This document shows, one piece after another, positions 24,305-34,001 of a stretch of 64,000 bases of DNA. Source of the stretch: DATAOG01 sp963782885 (lineage in GTDB: Bacteria; Pseudomonadota; Alphaproteobacteria; Geminicoccales; Geminicoccaceae); contig CAWALL010000015.1 of the NCBI GenBank assembly GCA_963782885.1, positions 62,001-126,000 of the forward strand, written 5' to 3'. Within the stretch, counting starts at the first letter, position 1. Each line of letters opens with the position of its first letter. The translations under genes and the position numbers were made by a program. The notes below the pieces were generated by a model. The model ran no database searches and was not told the DNA's origin. It saw only the letters and a list, made by a program, of their open reading frames with translations.

Positions 24305-25858
24305 TCAGCCCGAGGGCCGGTCCAGGGCCTGAGCGATCTCGGCGGTGACCGGCCGGGCCTCGCACCAGATCGGGTAGAGCTGCGCGTAACGGGCGTGGAG
24401 CTCGGGCCGCACCGGTTCCGGTTCGCCGAGCCAGGGTTGCACCCACGCGCCACTTGCGTCGGCGAAATCCCGATGGCAGCCGAGCCCGACCGCGGCGAAC
24501 AGAGCCGCGCCGGCGGCCCCCGGAGCGGCGCGCGCGACCGTGCGGACCGGCGCGCCCATGCAGGCGGCGAGAACGGCCCGCCGGAGCGGGCTCGAGGCGG
24601 CGCCCTCGATCAGGCGGAGCTCGGCGGGCGGCGGCCCGAGGGCGGCATGGCTGCTCCGCGCGGCGAAGCCCTGGCCCTCGTGCAACGCCCGCAGCAGGTC
24701 GCCGAGCGTGGTCTCCCGGCCGAGCCCGAGGATGTGGGCGCGGGCCTGCGCGGCCGCGGCCTCGGGGCCGCCGCGGTCGCTCGCGAACGGCTGGAGCAGG
24801 AGCGCGCCCGGCCGGCACCGTGCCGCCTCGCGCTCGAGGATCGCGAGCAGCTCGTTCCGCCCGATGCCGATCAGGCCGGCGTCGGCCAGCAGCTGGACGC
24901 CGAGCCCGATGAGCCAGTCGACGTCGGCGCCACCCGGGCCCGGGCTGAGCGCGAGCGCCGTCCGCGGCAGCACGAACGGCAGCTGCGGGACCGGCGCTTC
25001 CCCGGACCCGTTCGCCTGCTGGCAATCAGGCAGGACGCGCAGGTGACAGCTCACGGGGCCGAGGATCGAGCCGGCGAGTTCGGGGCCGGCCTCGGCGAGG
25101 CCGGCGGCGAGCGCGCTCGTCAGCAGGTTCGACGGCGCCAGCACCACCGCGGTGCCCGGGCGCAGGCCGGTCGCGGCCGCCGCGGCCCTGGTCAGGAGAC
25201 CGTGATGACGGGCCCCGTCGACGATCTCCGGCAGCAGCCGCTCGACCTCCTCCAGGCCCAGGAGCTCCAGGACCGCGGGGTCGTAGGCGCGGGTGCGGCG
25301 GTTGCCGAAGCTCGCAACCGCCTCGGCGGCATCGGTCGCCCGCTCGCCGGTGCAGCAGAAATAGAGCCAGTCCTTGGCGCCGAACGCGGTCGCGGCGCGC
25401 TCCACGACCTCGGACCGGTGCCGGAGCAGCCACGCGAGCTGCGCGTTGGCGCGCGCGAGGTCGGGGGCGACCCCGGTGATCGCCTGCAGCCTGGCGGCGA
25501 GCCCGGTCTGCTGCCAGCGTTCGACGATCGACTGCGCCCGCCGGGCCGGGCCGGGCCAGGCCGGCGCCACCGGATCGCCGTCCTCGTCGATCAGCCAGGT
25601 GCCGCCGCTCTGACCGGTGATCGAGAGCGCCACGGTTCGCTGGGCGAGGTTCGGGACGAGGCTCGCGAGCTGGCGCAATGCCGCGGCGGCCGCCTGCCAG
25701 CTGTCGCCCAGGTCCTGCTCGGGCCCCTGCTCCAGCAGCACGACCGGGCTGGCGCTCGAGACCGCCCGGAGCTCCGAGCCGTCGCGGTCGAAGGCGATCG
25801 CGTCGATCCGGTCCGCGCCGGCGTCGAGGCCGATCAGGATGTCGCTCGCCTGCTGCAT
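24305..25858 (-). CDS. FGGY-family carbohydrate kinase, divergent
   Basis: A 517-residue sugar-kinase-like protein. The N-terminal phosphate loop is ILIGLDAGADRIDAIAFD, where the usual DxGT reads DAGA. The domain then follows xylulokinase-like spacing (ALSITGQSGGTWLID in place of GQMHG, and a C-terminal ATP domain with GAASSPLRRAVLAACMG in place of GG.S.N). Because several FGGY signatures are altered, substrate and even activity are uncertain. ATG at 25858, 104 bases downstream of xylB on the same strand, which points to an operon. Confidence 0.78.
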   Translation of the reverse strand: MQQASDILIGLDAGADRIDAIAFDRDGSELRAVSSASPVVLLEQGPEQDLGDSWQAAAAALRQLASLVPNLAQRTVALSITGQSGGTWLIDEDGDPVAPAWPGPARRAQSIVERWQQTGLAARLQAITGVAPDLARANAQLAWLLRHRSEVVERAATAFGAKDWLYFCCTGERATDAAEAVASFGNRRTRAYDPAVLELLGLEEVERLLPEIVDGARHHGLLTRAAAAATGLRPGTAVVLAPSNLLTSALAAGLAEAGPELAGSILGPVSCHLRVLPDCQQANGSGEAPVPQLPFVLPRTALALSPGPGGADVDWLIGLGVQLLADAGLIGIGRNELLAILEREAARCRPGALLLQPFASDRGGPEAAAAQARAHILGLGRETTLGDLLRALHEGQGFAARSSHAALGPPPAELRLIEGAASSPLRRAVLAACMGAPVRTVARAAPGAAGAALFAAVGLGCHRDFADASGAWVQPWLGEPEPVRPELHARYAQLYPIWCEARPVTAEIAQALDRPSG

Positions 25859-25962
25859 CGGCGCCGGCTCCGCATCGGAGGCGTAGCCGGTATCTTTAGG
25901 TCGACAATGATTAGGATTTCGCTGCGTGGAAGCGGCGGCGTCGGCTGTCGCTGCGGTACCCG

Positions 25963-27474
25963 CTAGCCTCGCTCGTGCCAGACGCCGGTGCGCTTCAGCG
26001 CCGGATAGAGCGTGCCGAAGTCCCGGTAGAGGCCGGCGTAGCGGGCCGCGAGGCCGGGTTCCGGCGCCTCGGCCGCGCCTTCGGGACGGACCGCGGCCGC
26101 GACCGCCGCCTCGACGTCCGCATGCACGCCGGCGCCGACCGCGGCGAGCAGCGCGGCGCCGAGCGCCGGTCCTTCCTCGACCGCGAGGCGCTGCAAAGGC
26201 ACGTCCAGCACGGCCGCGAGGATCTGCCGCCAGACCGGGCTGCGGGCGCCGCCGCCGACCGCCTGCAGCCGGTCGGGCGTGACCCCGAGGCGCCGCATCA
26301 GGACCAGCGAGTCCGCGAGCGCGAAGCAGACCCCCTCGAGCAGGGCGCGGGCGAGGTGGCGCCGGTCGTGGGCGAGGGTCAGCCCGATCCAGGCGGCGCG
26401 CGCGTGCGGATCCATGTGCGGCGTCCGTTCGCCGCTGAGATAGGGGAGGAAGAACAGCCCCTCGGCGCCCGGCCCGATCCCGGCCGCGGCCGCGATCAGC
26501 TCGTCGAAGGAATCGCCGCGATCGGCGCCGCCGGGTGTGCCCAGCAGGTCGCGGAACCAGCGGAGGCTGCCGGCCGCGGACAGGACCACGCCCATCAGAT
26601 GGTACTGGCCGGGCACCGCGTGACAGAAGGCGTGCAGCGCGCCGGTCGGGTCGATCTCGAGCCCGGCGCTGGGCGCGAACACGACGCCAGAGGTCCCGAG
26701 CGAGACCAGGCCGGTGCCCGGCCGGACCACGCCCGAGCCGACCGCGGCCGCGGCGTTGTCGCCGCCGCCCGCGACCACCGGCAGCCCTTCTGGCAGGCCC
26801 GTGGCGCGCGCGCCCTCGGCCGAGATCTTCCCGGTCACCTCCGGCCCTTCATGGACCCGCGGCAGCCAGGCGCGCGGGATCGCGAGCGCGCTCAGGATCT
26901 CGTCCGACCAGTCGCGCGCCCTCAGATCGAGCAGCAGCGTGCCGGCGGCATCGGAGGCGTCGGTCGCGAGCCCGCCGGTCAGGCGATGGCGGACGAAGTC
27001 CTTGGGCAGCAGCAGGTGGCGGACCCGGGCGTGGGCAGCCGGCTCGTGACGCGCGAGCCAGAGCACCTTCGGGGCCTGGAACCCGGTCAGCGCCGGGTTG
27101 CCGGCGATCTGGCGCAGGCGTCCGGCGCCGACCCGCGCCTCGATCTCGGCGCATTCGGCCGCGGTCCGCTGGTCGTTCCACAAGATCGCCGGCCGGATCA
27201 CCTGGCCATCGGCGTCCAGGAACACCGCCCCGTGCATCTGGCCGGCGAGCCCGATCGCCTCGACCGGACCGGGGGCCTTGGCCTGGAGCGCGCGCAGCAC
27301 GGCGCAGCTGGCCTGCCACCAAGCCTCGGGCGCCTGCTCGGTCCAGCCGGGCCGCGGCGTCAGCAGCGGATAATCGGCGCCGGCGGTGGCGATCACCCCA
27401 CCATCGGCGGCAACCAGGATGCCCTTGACCCCGCTGGTGCCGACGTCGAGGCCGATGCATGCGCCCTGGTCCAT
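25963..27474 (-). CDS. xylB: Xylulokinase
   Basis: A 503-residue FGGY kinase matching XylB over its whole length. Signatures: CIGLDVGTSGVKGILV (phosphate 1), IGLAGQMHGAVFLD (the MHG substrate motif of xylulokinases), ILWNDQRT, GGGDNAAAAVGSG with the catalytic Asp, SLGTSGVVFA, and the adenosine motif AVGGGARSPVWRQILAAVLD. It phosphorylates D-xylulose to xylulose-5-phosphate. The ATG at 27474 has GGGAGG nine bases upstream. No xylose isomerase or xylose transporter is in the window. Confidence 0.93.
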   Translation of the reverse strand: MDQGACIGLDVGTSGVKGILVAADGGVIATAGADYPLLTPRPGWTEQAPEAWWQASCAVLRALQAKAPGPVEAIGLAGQMHGAVFLDADGQVIRPAILWNDQRTAAECAEIEARVGAGRLRQIAGNPALTGFQAPKVLWLARHEPAAHARVRHLLLPKDFVRHRLTGGLATDASDAAGTLLLDLRARDWSDEILSALAIPRAWLPRVHEGPEVTGKISAEGARATGLPEGLPVVAGGGDNAAAAVGSGVVRPGTGLVSLGTSGVVFAPSAGLEIDPTGALHAFCHAVPGQYHLMGVVLSAAGSLRWFRDLLGTPGGADRGDSFDELIAAAAGIGPGAEGLFFLPYLSGERTPHMDPHARAAWIGLTLAHDRRHLARALLEGVCFALADSLVLMRRLGVTPDRLQAVGGGARSPVWRQILAAVLDVPLQRLAVEEGPALGAALLAAVGAGVHADVEAAVAAAVRPEGAAEAPEPGLAARYAGLYRDFGTLYPALKRTGVWHERG

Positions 27475-27685
27475 TGGCCCGCCTCCCTGGACGACGTCTT
27501 CGCCTTCGCCTCGGAGGGTAGCGAGCGGGGCGCGAGCGGCCAAGCTCGGACGCTCCCGGGCGCTCGGGAACGTTGAAAGGCCCGCTCCGGGGCTCTAAAA
27601 CTCCAGGGTGAGCTCCGAGGCTCCAATACGCTTTTTGAATTGGCCAGCCCTGGCCTCGACCCGCAGAGCGTGGAACGGACCGCCG

Positions 27686-28564
27686 ATGGTTGAGCCTGTC
27701 TTCTGCTCGGGCCTGGCCGATCTCGCCTCGCGCTACCGGGGCTTCATCGTCGACCAGTGGGGCGTGCTGCACGACGGCGGCGCGCCCTATCCGGATGCTC
27801 TCGACGGCCTCGCTGAGCTGCGGGCCGCCGGCAAGCGGGTGGTCCTGCTCAGCAACTCGGGCCAGCGCGCCGCCGTCAACCGACGGCGCCTCGCCGCGCT
27901 CGGCATTGATCCCGATCTGTACGATGCCCTGGTGACCTCCGGCGAGGCGACCTGGCAGGCCCTGGCCGGCCGGAGCGAGCCGTTGTTCGCCGGCCTCGGG
28001 CGGCGCTGCATGCTCTGGGCCCGGGCGGGCGATCGCTCCCTGGTCGAGGATCGAGGCCTGCAGGTGGTCACCGATGTCGAGGAGGCCGACTTCCTGCTCC
28101 TGGGCGGGATCGAGGACGATGCCCGGCTCGAGCAGTTCACCGCCGCGCTCGAGCGGGCGGCCGCGCGCGACCTGCCGATGGTCTGCGCCAACCCGGACGT
28201 GGTCGCGGTCCTGCCGGGCGGCGCGTTCGGCATCGCCCCCGGCGCGCTCGCCCGGCACTACGAGGGGCTGGGCGGCCAGGTGGCCTACGTCGGCAAGCCG
28301 CACCGGCCGGTCTATGAGCTCTGCCTCGAAACCCTCGCGCCGCTGCCGCCGGGCGAGATCCTGGTGATCGGCGATTCGGTCGCCCACGACATCGCCGGCG
28401 GCGCCGGCATGGGCCTTGCGACCGCATTGATCATGGGCGGCATCCACGCGTCGCTGTTCGACCTGGAGCACGGCCTCAGCGCCAATGCGGCGGCGCTCGA
28501 GCGCCTCGAGGCCGAGTACGGCGCCAGGCCCGACTGGGTGCTGCCGCGCTTTCGCTGGCGCTAA
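27686..28564 (+). CDS. HAD hydrolase, TIGR01459 / NagD-like sugar phosphatase
   Basis: A 292-residue HAD-superfamily type IIA phosphatase. The nucleophile motif is altered in spacing but clear as FIVDQWGVLHDG (the second Asp is Gln-Trp here, as is usual in the TIGR01459 group), motif II is VVLLSNSGQRA, Lys is in VAYVGKPHRPVYELC, and the metal motif is ILVIGDSVAHDIAGG. Probable role: dephosphorylation of a small sugar or nucleotide phosphate. The stop overlaps the end of the convergent isomerase gene by four bases. Confidence 0.88.
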   Translation: MVEPVFCSGLADLASRYRGFIVDQWGVLHDGGAPYPDALDGLAELRAAGKRVVLLSNSGQRAAVNRRRLAALGIDPDLYDALVTSGEATWQALAGRSEPLFAGLGRRCMLWARAGDRSLVEDRGLQVVTDVEEADFLLLGGIEDDARLEQFTAALERAAARDLPMVCANPDVVAVLPGGAFGIAPGALARHYEGLGGQVAYVGKPHRPVYELCLETLAPLPPGEILVIGDSVAHDIAGGAGMGLATALIMGGIHASLFDLEHGLSANAAALERLEAEYGARPDWVLPRFRWR

Positions 28565-29183
28565 GCCGTCGAGCGGGCCGTCCGCCGAAGCCTGTGGCGG
28601 ACGATCGGCAGGCGGTCGTTGCCGAAATAGGCCTGGCCGTCGAGCACGAAGCTCGGCACGCCGAACACGCCCGCCGCCAGCGCCGCCGCGACCGTCGCCT
28701 CGAGAGCGGCCGCGGTCGCGGGCTCGTCGAGCACCGCGGCGAAACCTGCCGGATCGAGCCCGACCTCACCCGCGAAGCGCCGCAGGGCGGCGTCATCGAG
28801 GGACGAGTTCCCGTCGACGAAGATCGCCTGGAACAGCCGCCGGCTGAAGCGCTCGACGGCGCCGAGGCGGCCGGCCGCGGTGGCGGCGAGCGCGAGCCGT
28901 CCGGGCTCGAACCGGACGTCCTCCGGCTCGCGGAAGGGCACGCCATAGTAGTCGGCCCAGCATTCGGCATCGAAGCGCCGCCAGGCTCTGTCGTACTGTC
29001 CCGAGACCGGCCGGCCCCGGAACGGATCGGCACTGCGCGCCGCGAACAGGTCGGCGCTGTACAGCGGCCGCCAGCACACCCGGCAGCCGGTCTCGGCCTC
29101 GAGTTGGGCAAGCCGGGTCGAGGCGAGGTAGGAGTAGCGACTGCCGAGGCCGTAGTAGAAGTCGACCGCCGGCCCGCCGCCGG

Positions 29184-29187
<4 letters not shown>
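28561..29187 (-). CDS. DsbA-family / 2-hydroxychromene-2-carboxylate isomerase-like protein
   Basis: A 208-residue thioredoxin-fold protein of the GST-kappa/HCCA isomerase group. It begins VDFYYGLGSRYSYLAS, the FD..SPYS-like family start, has an internal all-helical domain, and carries GVFGVPSFVLDGQAYFGNDRL, the cis-Pro loop and C-terminal signature of the family. It lacks a CXXC, so it is not a disulfide oxidase. The ATG overlaps the argG stop by four bases (ATGA), so the two are cotranslated. Confidence 0.85.
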
Positions 29188-30395
<1,208 letters not shown>

Positions 30396-30514
30396 GATCG
30401 CTCCCCAAGCTCCGCCGGCAAACAAGTCAGGCCGGCTCGGGTGGCATGGTGCCCCGCGGCGCCGGCTTGTCAATGACGCGGCGGCAGCGAGAGCCCGGCC
30501 GCTTGACCTCCGTT

Positions 30515-30532
30515 TGCTATCGGCAAATAGCA
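30515..30532. promoter_or_regulatory. Putative toxin-antitoxin operator
   Basis: A perfect inverted repeat TGCTAT-N6-ATAGCA ending four bases before the toxin ATG. Its AT-rich composition stands out from the surroundings. The XRE-family antitoxin encoded by the second gene is the obvious candidate to bind it for autoregulation; this is inference. Confidence 0.5.
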
Positions 30533-30535
30533 TGC

Positions 30536-30793
30536 ATGGAGCTCGTTCTGACCCGCGGCGCACAACGGGGCCTCGGCAATATGAGCCCGAAGGTGCGCGC
30601 GGCTCTGATCGAGCGACTGGCAGCGATCGCCGAGGCGCCGTTCGCGAAGCACTCGAACGTCGAGCGAAGCAAGGGTGAGGCCGAGGCCTTCCGGCTGCGA
30701 CACGGCGGTTGGCGAGCCATCTATCGGTTCGACCGCGAAGCGGCTGAGATGCGGGTTGTGGCGGTCGAACCGAGAGGGAGGGCGTACCGATGA
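30536..30793 (+). CDS. RelE/HigB-like toxin
   Basis: An 85-residue protein of the phage-derived Gp49/HigB-RelE group. The pattern ALIERLAAIAEAP, then FRLRHGGWRAIYRFD and a final VVAVEPRGRAYR is the strand-rich RelE fold. Relatives are mRNA interferases acting on the ribosome. ATG at 30536 directly follows the operator-like repeat. The stop overlaps the antitoxin start (ATGA). Confidence 0.82.
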   Translation: MELVLTRGAQRGLGNMSPKVRAALIERLAAIAEAPFAKHSNVERSKGEAEAFRLRHGGWRAIYRFDREAAEMRVVAVEPRGRAYR

Positions 30794-31179
30794 CCGGCGT
30801 GAAGACGCTCCGGCCGCTGGCGGAGGACGGCGATACCGTGCTGCTGCGGCGTGCCGACTACGACCCGCTGGTGCGCGAGGCCGAGGACGCCGCCGACGGC
30901 GCAAAGATCCGCAAGGCCGAAGCGCGCATCGCGGCCGGCGACGACGAGTACGTGCCGATCGAGATCACCAGGCGCCTGTCGGCGGGCGAGATTCCGGTGC
31001 GGGTCTGGCGCGAGCACCGGGGCCTGAGCGCCCGCGCTCTGGCGCGCCAAGCCGGTGTCTCAGCCGCCTATCTCAGTCAGATCGAAACCGGCAAGAAGCC
31101 CGGCTCGTTCGACGTCATGGCCAAGCTTGCCCGCGCGCTGGGCGTCGGCCTGGAGGATCTCGAGCGCTGGCAGGCGTGA
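30790..31179 (+). CDS. XRE-family antitoxin (HigA-like)
   Basis: A 129-residue protein with an N-terminal toxin-contact region of about 65 residues and a C-terminal helix-turn-helix (LSARALARQAGVSAAYLSQIE, recognition helix VSAAYLSQIETGKK). It overlaps the toxin by four bases. Toxin-first order with an XRE antitoxin is typical of higBA. The antitoxin should neutralise the toxin and repress the operon through the repeat at 30515-30532. Confidence 0.87.
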   Translation: MTGVKTLRPLAEDGDTVLLRRADYDPLVREAEDAADGAKIRKAEARIAAGDDEYVPIEITRRLSAGEIPVRVWREHRGLSARALARQAGVSAAYLSQIETGKKPGSFDVMAKLARALGVGLEDLERWQA

Positions 31180-31403
31180 CCTGATTCTTAGATCCCGCCT
31201 ACGCGCGCCCTTAGTCCTGGAGCTTCGCGGCCGGAGGATCGAGGGATATACGCAGGGCGTGTACCGGTTTGAAATCACCGTAGGGCGAAGCCCTTAGCGC
31301 CCCCTACCGGTGTGGCGCCGCGAAGGGCGATCGGACCCTGCTGATTTCGAGTAAACGTCGCAACTCACCTGATGCCGGCCCCCTCGAGCGTCTTGCCAGC
31401 TTG

Positions 31404-32099
31404 TCAGGCTGTCGTGTCGAGGCGGTCGCCGGGTTTGATCGGGATCACGCGGCTTTCGCCGTTGGCCGGCTCGGGCCGGGCGGGCGGCGCCTTGGCGACC
31501 GCGACCAGGGCCGGGCGGAGCAGGCGGTCGGCGATCACGTAGCCTGGCTGCATCACCTGGGCGACGGTGCCGGGCGGGTAGTCGGCGGTCTCGAGCTCGA
31601 GCATCGCCTGCTGCCGGTTGTGGTCGAACTTGCTGCCGAGCTCGGGCACGACCTTGGCGATCTGGTGACGCTCGAAGCTCGTCAGCAGGCTCTTCTCGGT
31701 CAGCGCCACGCCGTCGGCCAGGCTCTTGACGAGCTCGCTCTGCTCGCGCGCCTCAGGCGGAATGCTGCCCAGCGCCCGGCTCAGGTTGTCGGCGACCTCG
31801 AGCAGCTCGCGGGCGAAGCCGGTGATCGCATATTTGTGCGCCTCGTCGACCTCGCGCGCGGCGCGCCGGCGCACGTTCTCGGTCTCGGCCAGCGCCCGCA
31901 GCAGGCGCTCCTTGGTCGCCGCCAGCTCGGCCGCGAGCTCCGCCTCGCGCGGCGGCAGCTCGCTTTGCGCCCCAGGGTCGAGCGCAGCCTCGCCCGGCGC
32001 CCCGGCCGGATCGCCGGGCGGCGCGGCCGCGTCGTCCGCGGTGGTCTCGTCGGCCTCCGGCCGCTCGATGTCCTCTTCGGATCGTCTGGTCTGATTCAT
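31404..32099 (-). CDS. grpE: GrpE, nucleotide exchange factor of DnaK
   Basis: A 231-residue co-chaperone. The first 55 residues are acidic and disordered, followed by the long coiled coil (REAELAAELAATKERLLRALAETENVRRRA) and the beta domain with FDHNRQQAMLELET and VAQVMQPGYVIADRLLRPA. It exchanges ADP on DnaK. The ATG overlaps the hrcA stop by four bases. A C-terminal Pro/Arg-rich tail extends beyond the fold. Confidence 0.96.
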   Translation of the reverse strand: MNQTRRSEEDIERPEADETTADDAAAPPGDPAGAPGEAALDPGAQSELPPREAELAAELAATKERLLRALAETENVRRRAAREVDEAHKYAITGFARELLEVADNLSRALGSIPPEAREQSELVKSLADGVALTEKSLLTSFERHQIAKVVPELGSKFDHNRQQAMLELETADYPPGTVAQVMQPGYVIADRLLRPALVAVAKAPPARPEPANGESRVIPIKPGDRLDTTA

Positions 32100-33178
32100 C
32101 GCCTCAACTCTTGGTCTCTGCTGCCCAGGAGGCGCGAGACCACCCGGGCGGTGTAGTCCACCATCGGAATGATCCGCGCGTAGTTCATGCGGATCGGCCC
32201 GATGACGCCGATCGCGCCGACGATCCTGGCGCCGCCGCCGGGCGCGTTCTCGCCGACCGTGTAGGGCGCGGCCACGACCGAGCAGCCGGTCATCGCAAAC
32301 AGCTCGTTGTCCGCGCCGAGGAAGATCTGGACGCCGTCGGCCCGCTGCACCAGCTCGATCAGGCGGATCAGATTGCTCTTGGTCTCGAGCAGCTCGAACA
32401 AACCGCGGATCCGCTCCAGATCGGCGAGATTGGTGACGTCGTCCAGAAGCTTGGCCTGGCCGCGCACGATCAGCACGCCCTGGTCGGCCGACGGGCCACC
32501 GGACCAGGTCGCGAGCCCGGCCTCGATCACCTTGCGGCTGAGCGCGTCGAGCTCGCCGCGGCGCTCGGCGATCTCGCGCTCGATGATCTCGCGGGCCTCG
32601 GCGAACGAGCGGCCGGTCAGGCGCGCGGTCAGATAGTTGCCGGCCTCGATCAGGCTCGAGGCGCCGATCCCGACCGGGACCTCGATCAGCCGGTTCTCGA
32701 CCATGCCGTTGCTGGCGACCACCACCGCGAGCGCCCGGCCGGGGCTCAGCGGGATGAACTCGACCTGCTTGAACGGGTGCTCGCTCTTCGGGGCCATGAC
32801 CAGGCCGGCATAGTGCGACAGCCCGGCGAGCGCGCTGCTGGCGTCGCCCAGCATCGCCTCGACGCTGCGCCCGGCGCCGGCGCAGCGGACGTCGATCCCC
32901 GCCCGGTCCTCCTCGCTCAGATTACCGATCTCGAGCAGGCCGTCGACGTAGATGCGAAAGCCGAGATCGGTCGGCACCCGTCCGGCCGAGGTGTGCGGCG
33001 CGTACAGCAGGCCCGCCTCCTCGAGGTCGGCCATCACGTTGCGGATGCTGGCCGCCGACAGCCGCTGATCCGGCCGGCGGGCGATGGTCCGCGACCCGAT
33101 CGGCTCGCCGGTCTCGACATAGGTGTCGACGATCTGCCGGAAGATCTGCTTGGAGCGTTCGCTGAGCGCGGTGATCAT
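32096..33178 (-). CDS. hrcA: HrcA, heat-inducible transcription repressor
   Basis: A 360-residue repressor of groESL and related operons that binds CIRCE elements. The winged helix is residues 1-85 with SERSKQIFRQIVDTYVETGEPIG-type start (SERSKQIFRQIV, TYVETGEPIGSRT) and ASIRNVMADLEEAGLL; the GAF-like domain and GADNELFAMTGCSVV follow. No CIRCE repeat (TTAGCACTC-N9-GAGTGCTAA) is present upstream, so hrcA itself may not be autoregulated. hrcA-grpE is a common heat-shock pair. Confidence 0.96.
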   Translation of the reverse strand: MITALSERSKQIFRQIVDTYVETGEPIGSRTIARRPDQRLSAASIRNVMADLEEAGLLYAPHTSAGRVPTDLGFRIYVDGLLEIGNLSEEDRAGIDVRCAGAGRSVEAMLGDASSALAGLSHYAGLVMAPKSEHPFKQVEFIPLSPGRALAVVVASNGMVENRLIEVPVGIGASSLIEAGNYLTARLTGRSFAEAREIIEREIAERRGELDALSRKVIEAGLATWSGGPSADQGVLIVRGQAKLLDDVTNLADLERIRGLFELLETKSNLIRLIELVQRADGVQIFLGADNELFAMTGCSVVAAPYTVGENAPGGGARIVGAIGVIGPIRMNYARIIPMVDYTARVVSRLLGSRDQELRR

Positions 33179-33303
33179 CGGTCGGTCCGGCCTGGCTCCC
33201 TCGCTCTCACGCCTGCGGCCGCTGGTATGTAAGGTGGCGGCCGGAGAGCGTCAACGCGGGCGCCGCGGGTCGTCGGGGCGCGGCCGGTCGCCAAAGACGC
33301 CAA

Positions 33304-33324
33304 CGGCGGCCGCGAAGGCCGCCG
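33304..33324 (-). terminator. Stem-loop downstream of the phasin gene
   Basis: An 8-bp GC stem (CGGCGGCC / GGCCGCCG) with loop GCGAA, 60 bases past the phasin stop on the minus strand. The T tail is poor, so efficiency is uncertain. Confidence 0.5.
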
Positions 33325-33384
33325 CTGGTCGGTGCGTCGCGCGCGGCGTCGGGGCTCTCGACCCCCGCCGCGCGGCTGCGGGCG

Positions 33385-33801
33385 TCACGCAGCCTTGGCC
33401 AGCGACTTCATGTCGTCGATGTTGGCCATCATGCACTTGGTCAGCACGTCGACGGCCTCGCTCTGGGCCTTGATCGCGATCTCGGCAAGCTCGCGGGCGC
33501 TGCTGACGGCGGCCTCGTAGCTCGACTTCGCGGTCGCGATCTGGTCGGCGGGCTTGAACTCGGCAGGCTTGCCGTTGAGCGCGCCCTGGCCGGCGGCGAG
33601 CCACTGCTCGACCGAGGTCTGGAGAATCTCGCCGTGGCGCTGGGCCATCGCCTTGACGCCGTCGACCACGATCTGGCTGGCGCTCGCGAAGGCGTCGAGA
33701 TTGCGCTGCTGCACGGCGATCATGCGGTCGGTGTCGAGCATCGGAAACGGCAGCGCCTTGGCGGTCGTCTTGGCGGGCATGGTTGACTCCTTGGCGGGCA
33801 T
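33385..33801 (-). CDS. Phasin family protein
   Basis: A 138-residue phasin that coats polyhydroxyalkanoate granules. The conserved phasin_2 helix pattern is visible: MIAVQQRNLDAFASASQIVVDGVKAMAQRHGEI, an EQW, and KSSYEAAVSSARELAEIAIK (quoted in parts: IAVQQRNLDAF, VVDGVKAMAQRHGEI, SYEAAVSSARELAEIA). Two start codons are equally good: a 21-bp tandem duplication gives an ATG at 33801 and another at 33780, each with its own AGGAG. The shorter form is 131 residues. Candidate operators lie just upstream. Confidence 0.88.
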   Translation of the reverse strand: MPAKESTMPAKTTAKALPFPMLDTDRMIAVQQRNLDAFASASQIVVDGVKAMAQRHGEILQTSVEQWLAAGQGALNGKPAEFKPADQIATAKSSYEAAVSSARELAEIAIKAQSEAVDVLTKCMMANIDDMKSLAKAA

Positions 33802-33812
33802 GGTTGACTCCT
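33771..33812. repeat. 21-bp tandem duplication of the phasin translation start
   Basis: Two perfect adjacent 21-bp units (33771-33791 and 33792-33812). On the coding strand each unit contains the ribosome binding site (AGGAGTCAACC) and the start ATGCCCGCC. Being a multiple of three, it leaves the frame intact and yields two overlapping initiation sites. Confidence 0.9.
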
Positions 33813-33826
33813 CGTCGGCTCTATGT

Positions 33827-33892
33827 TGCATTGCACAATAGCCCATATGGGGCACCCCGGCTCGGCGTTCAAGGAAAAAATTGTGCAGTGCA
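33827..33892. promoter_or_regulatory. Paired TGCA-N-TGCA operator candidates upstream of the phasin
   Basis: Site 1 at 33827-33835 (TGCATTGCA) and site 2 at 33884-33892 (TGCAGTGCA), centres 57 bp apart. Extended, they are inverted near-copies: TTGCATTGCACAAT against ATTGTGCAGTGCAGCAA. TGC/GCA-rich palindromes upstream of phasin genes are recognised by the repressor PhaR in alphaproteobacteria, so this pair is probably PhaR-controlled; that step is inference. Site 2 precedes the GGDEF-EAL gene by 110 bp as well. Confidence 0.55.
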
Positions 33893-34001
33893 GCAAAAAT
33901 ATCTTCCGCCCGGCTGACCGCCCCGCCGGCGCCGTTTCGGTTGGTGGGCCGGCGCAAACCCGCTAGGCTGCGGGCTCGGCTCAAGACCGCGCGCGGGACC
34001 C

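Noticed and set aside
30503..30531. TTGACC -35 upstream of the RelE-like toxin
   Set aside because: The matching -10 region coincides with the operator and leaves no leader before the ATG at 30536, so I kept only the operator call.
33179..33240. CIRCE operator upstream of hrcA
   Set aside because: No TTAGCACTC-N9-GAGTGCTAA or close variant is present.
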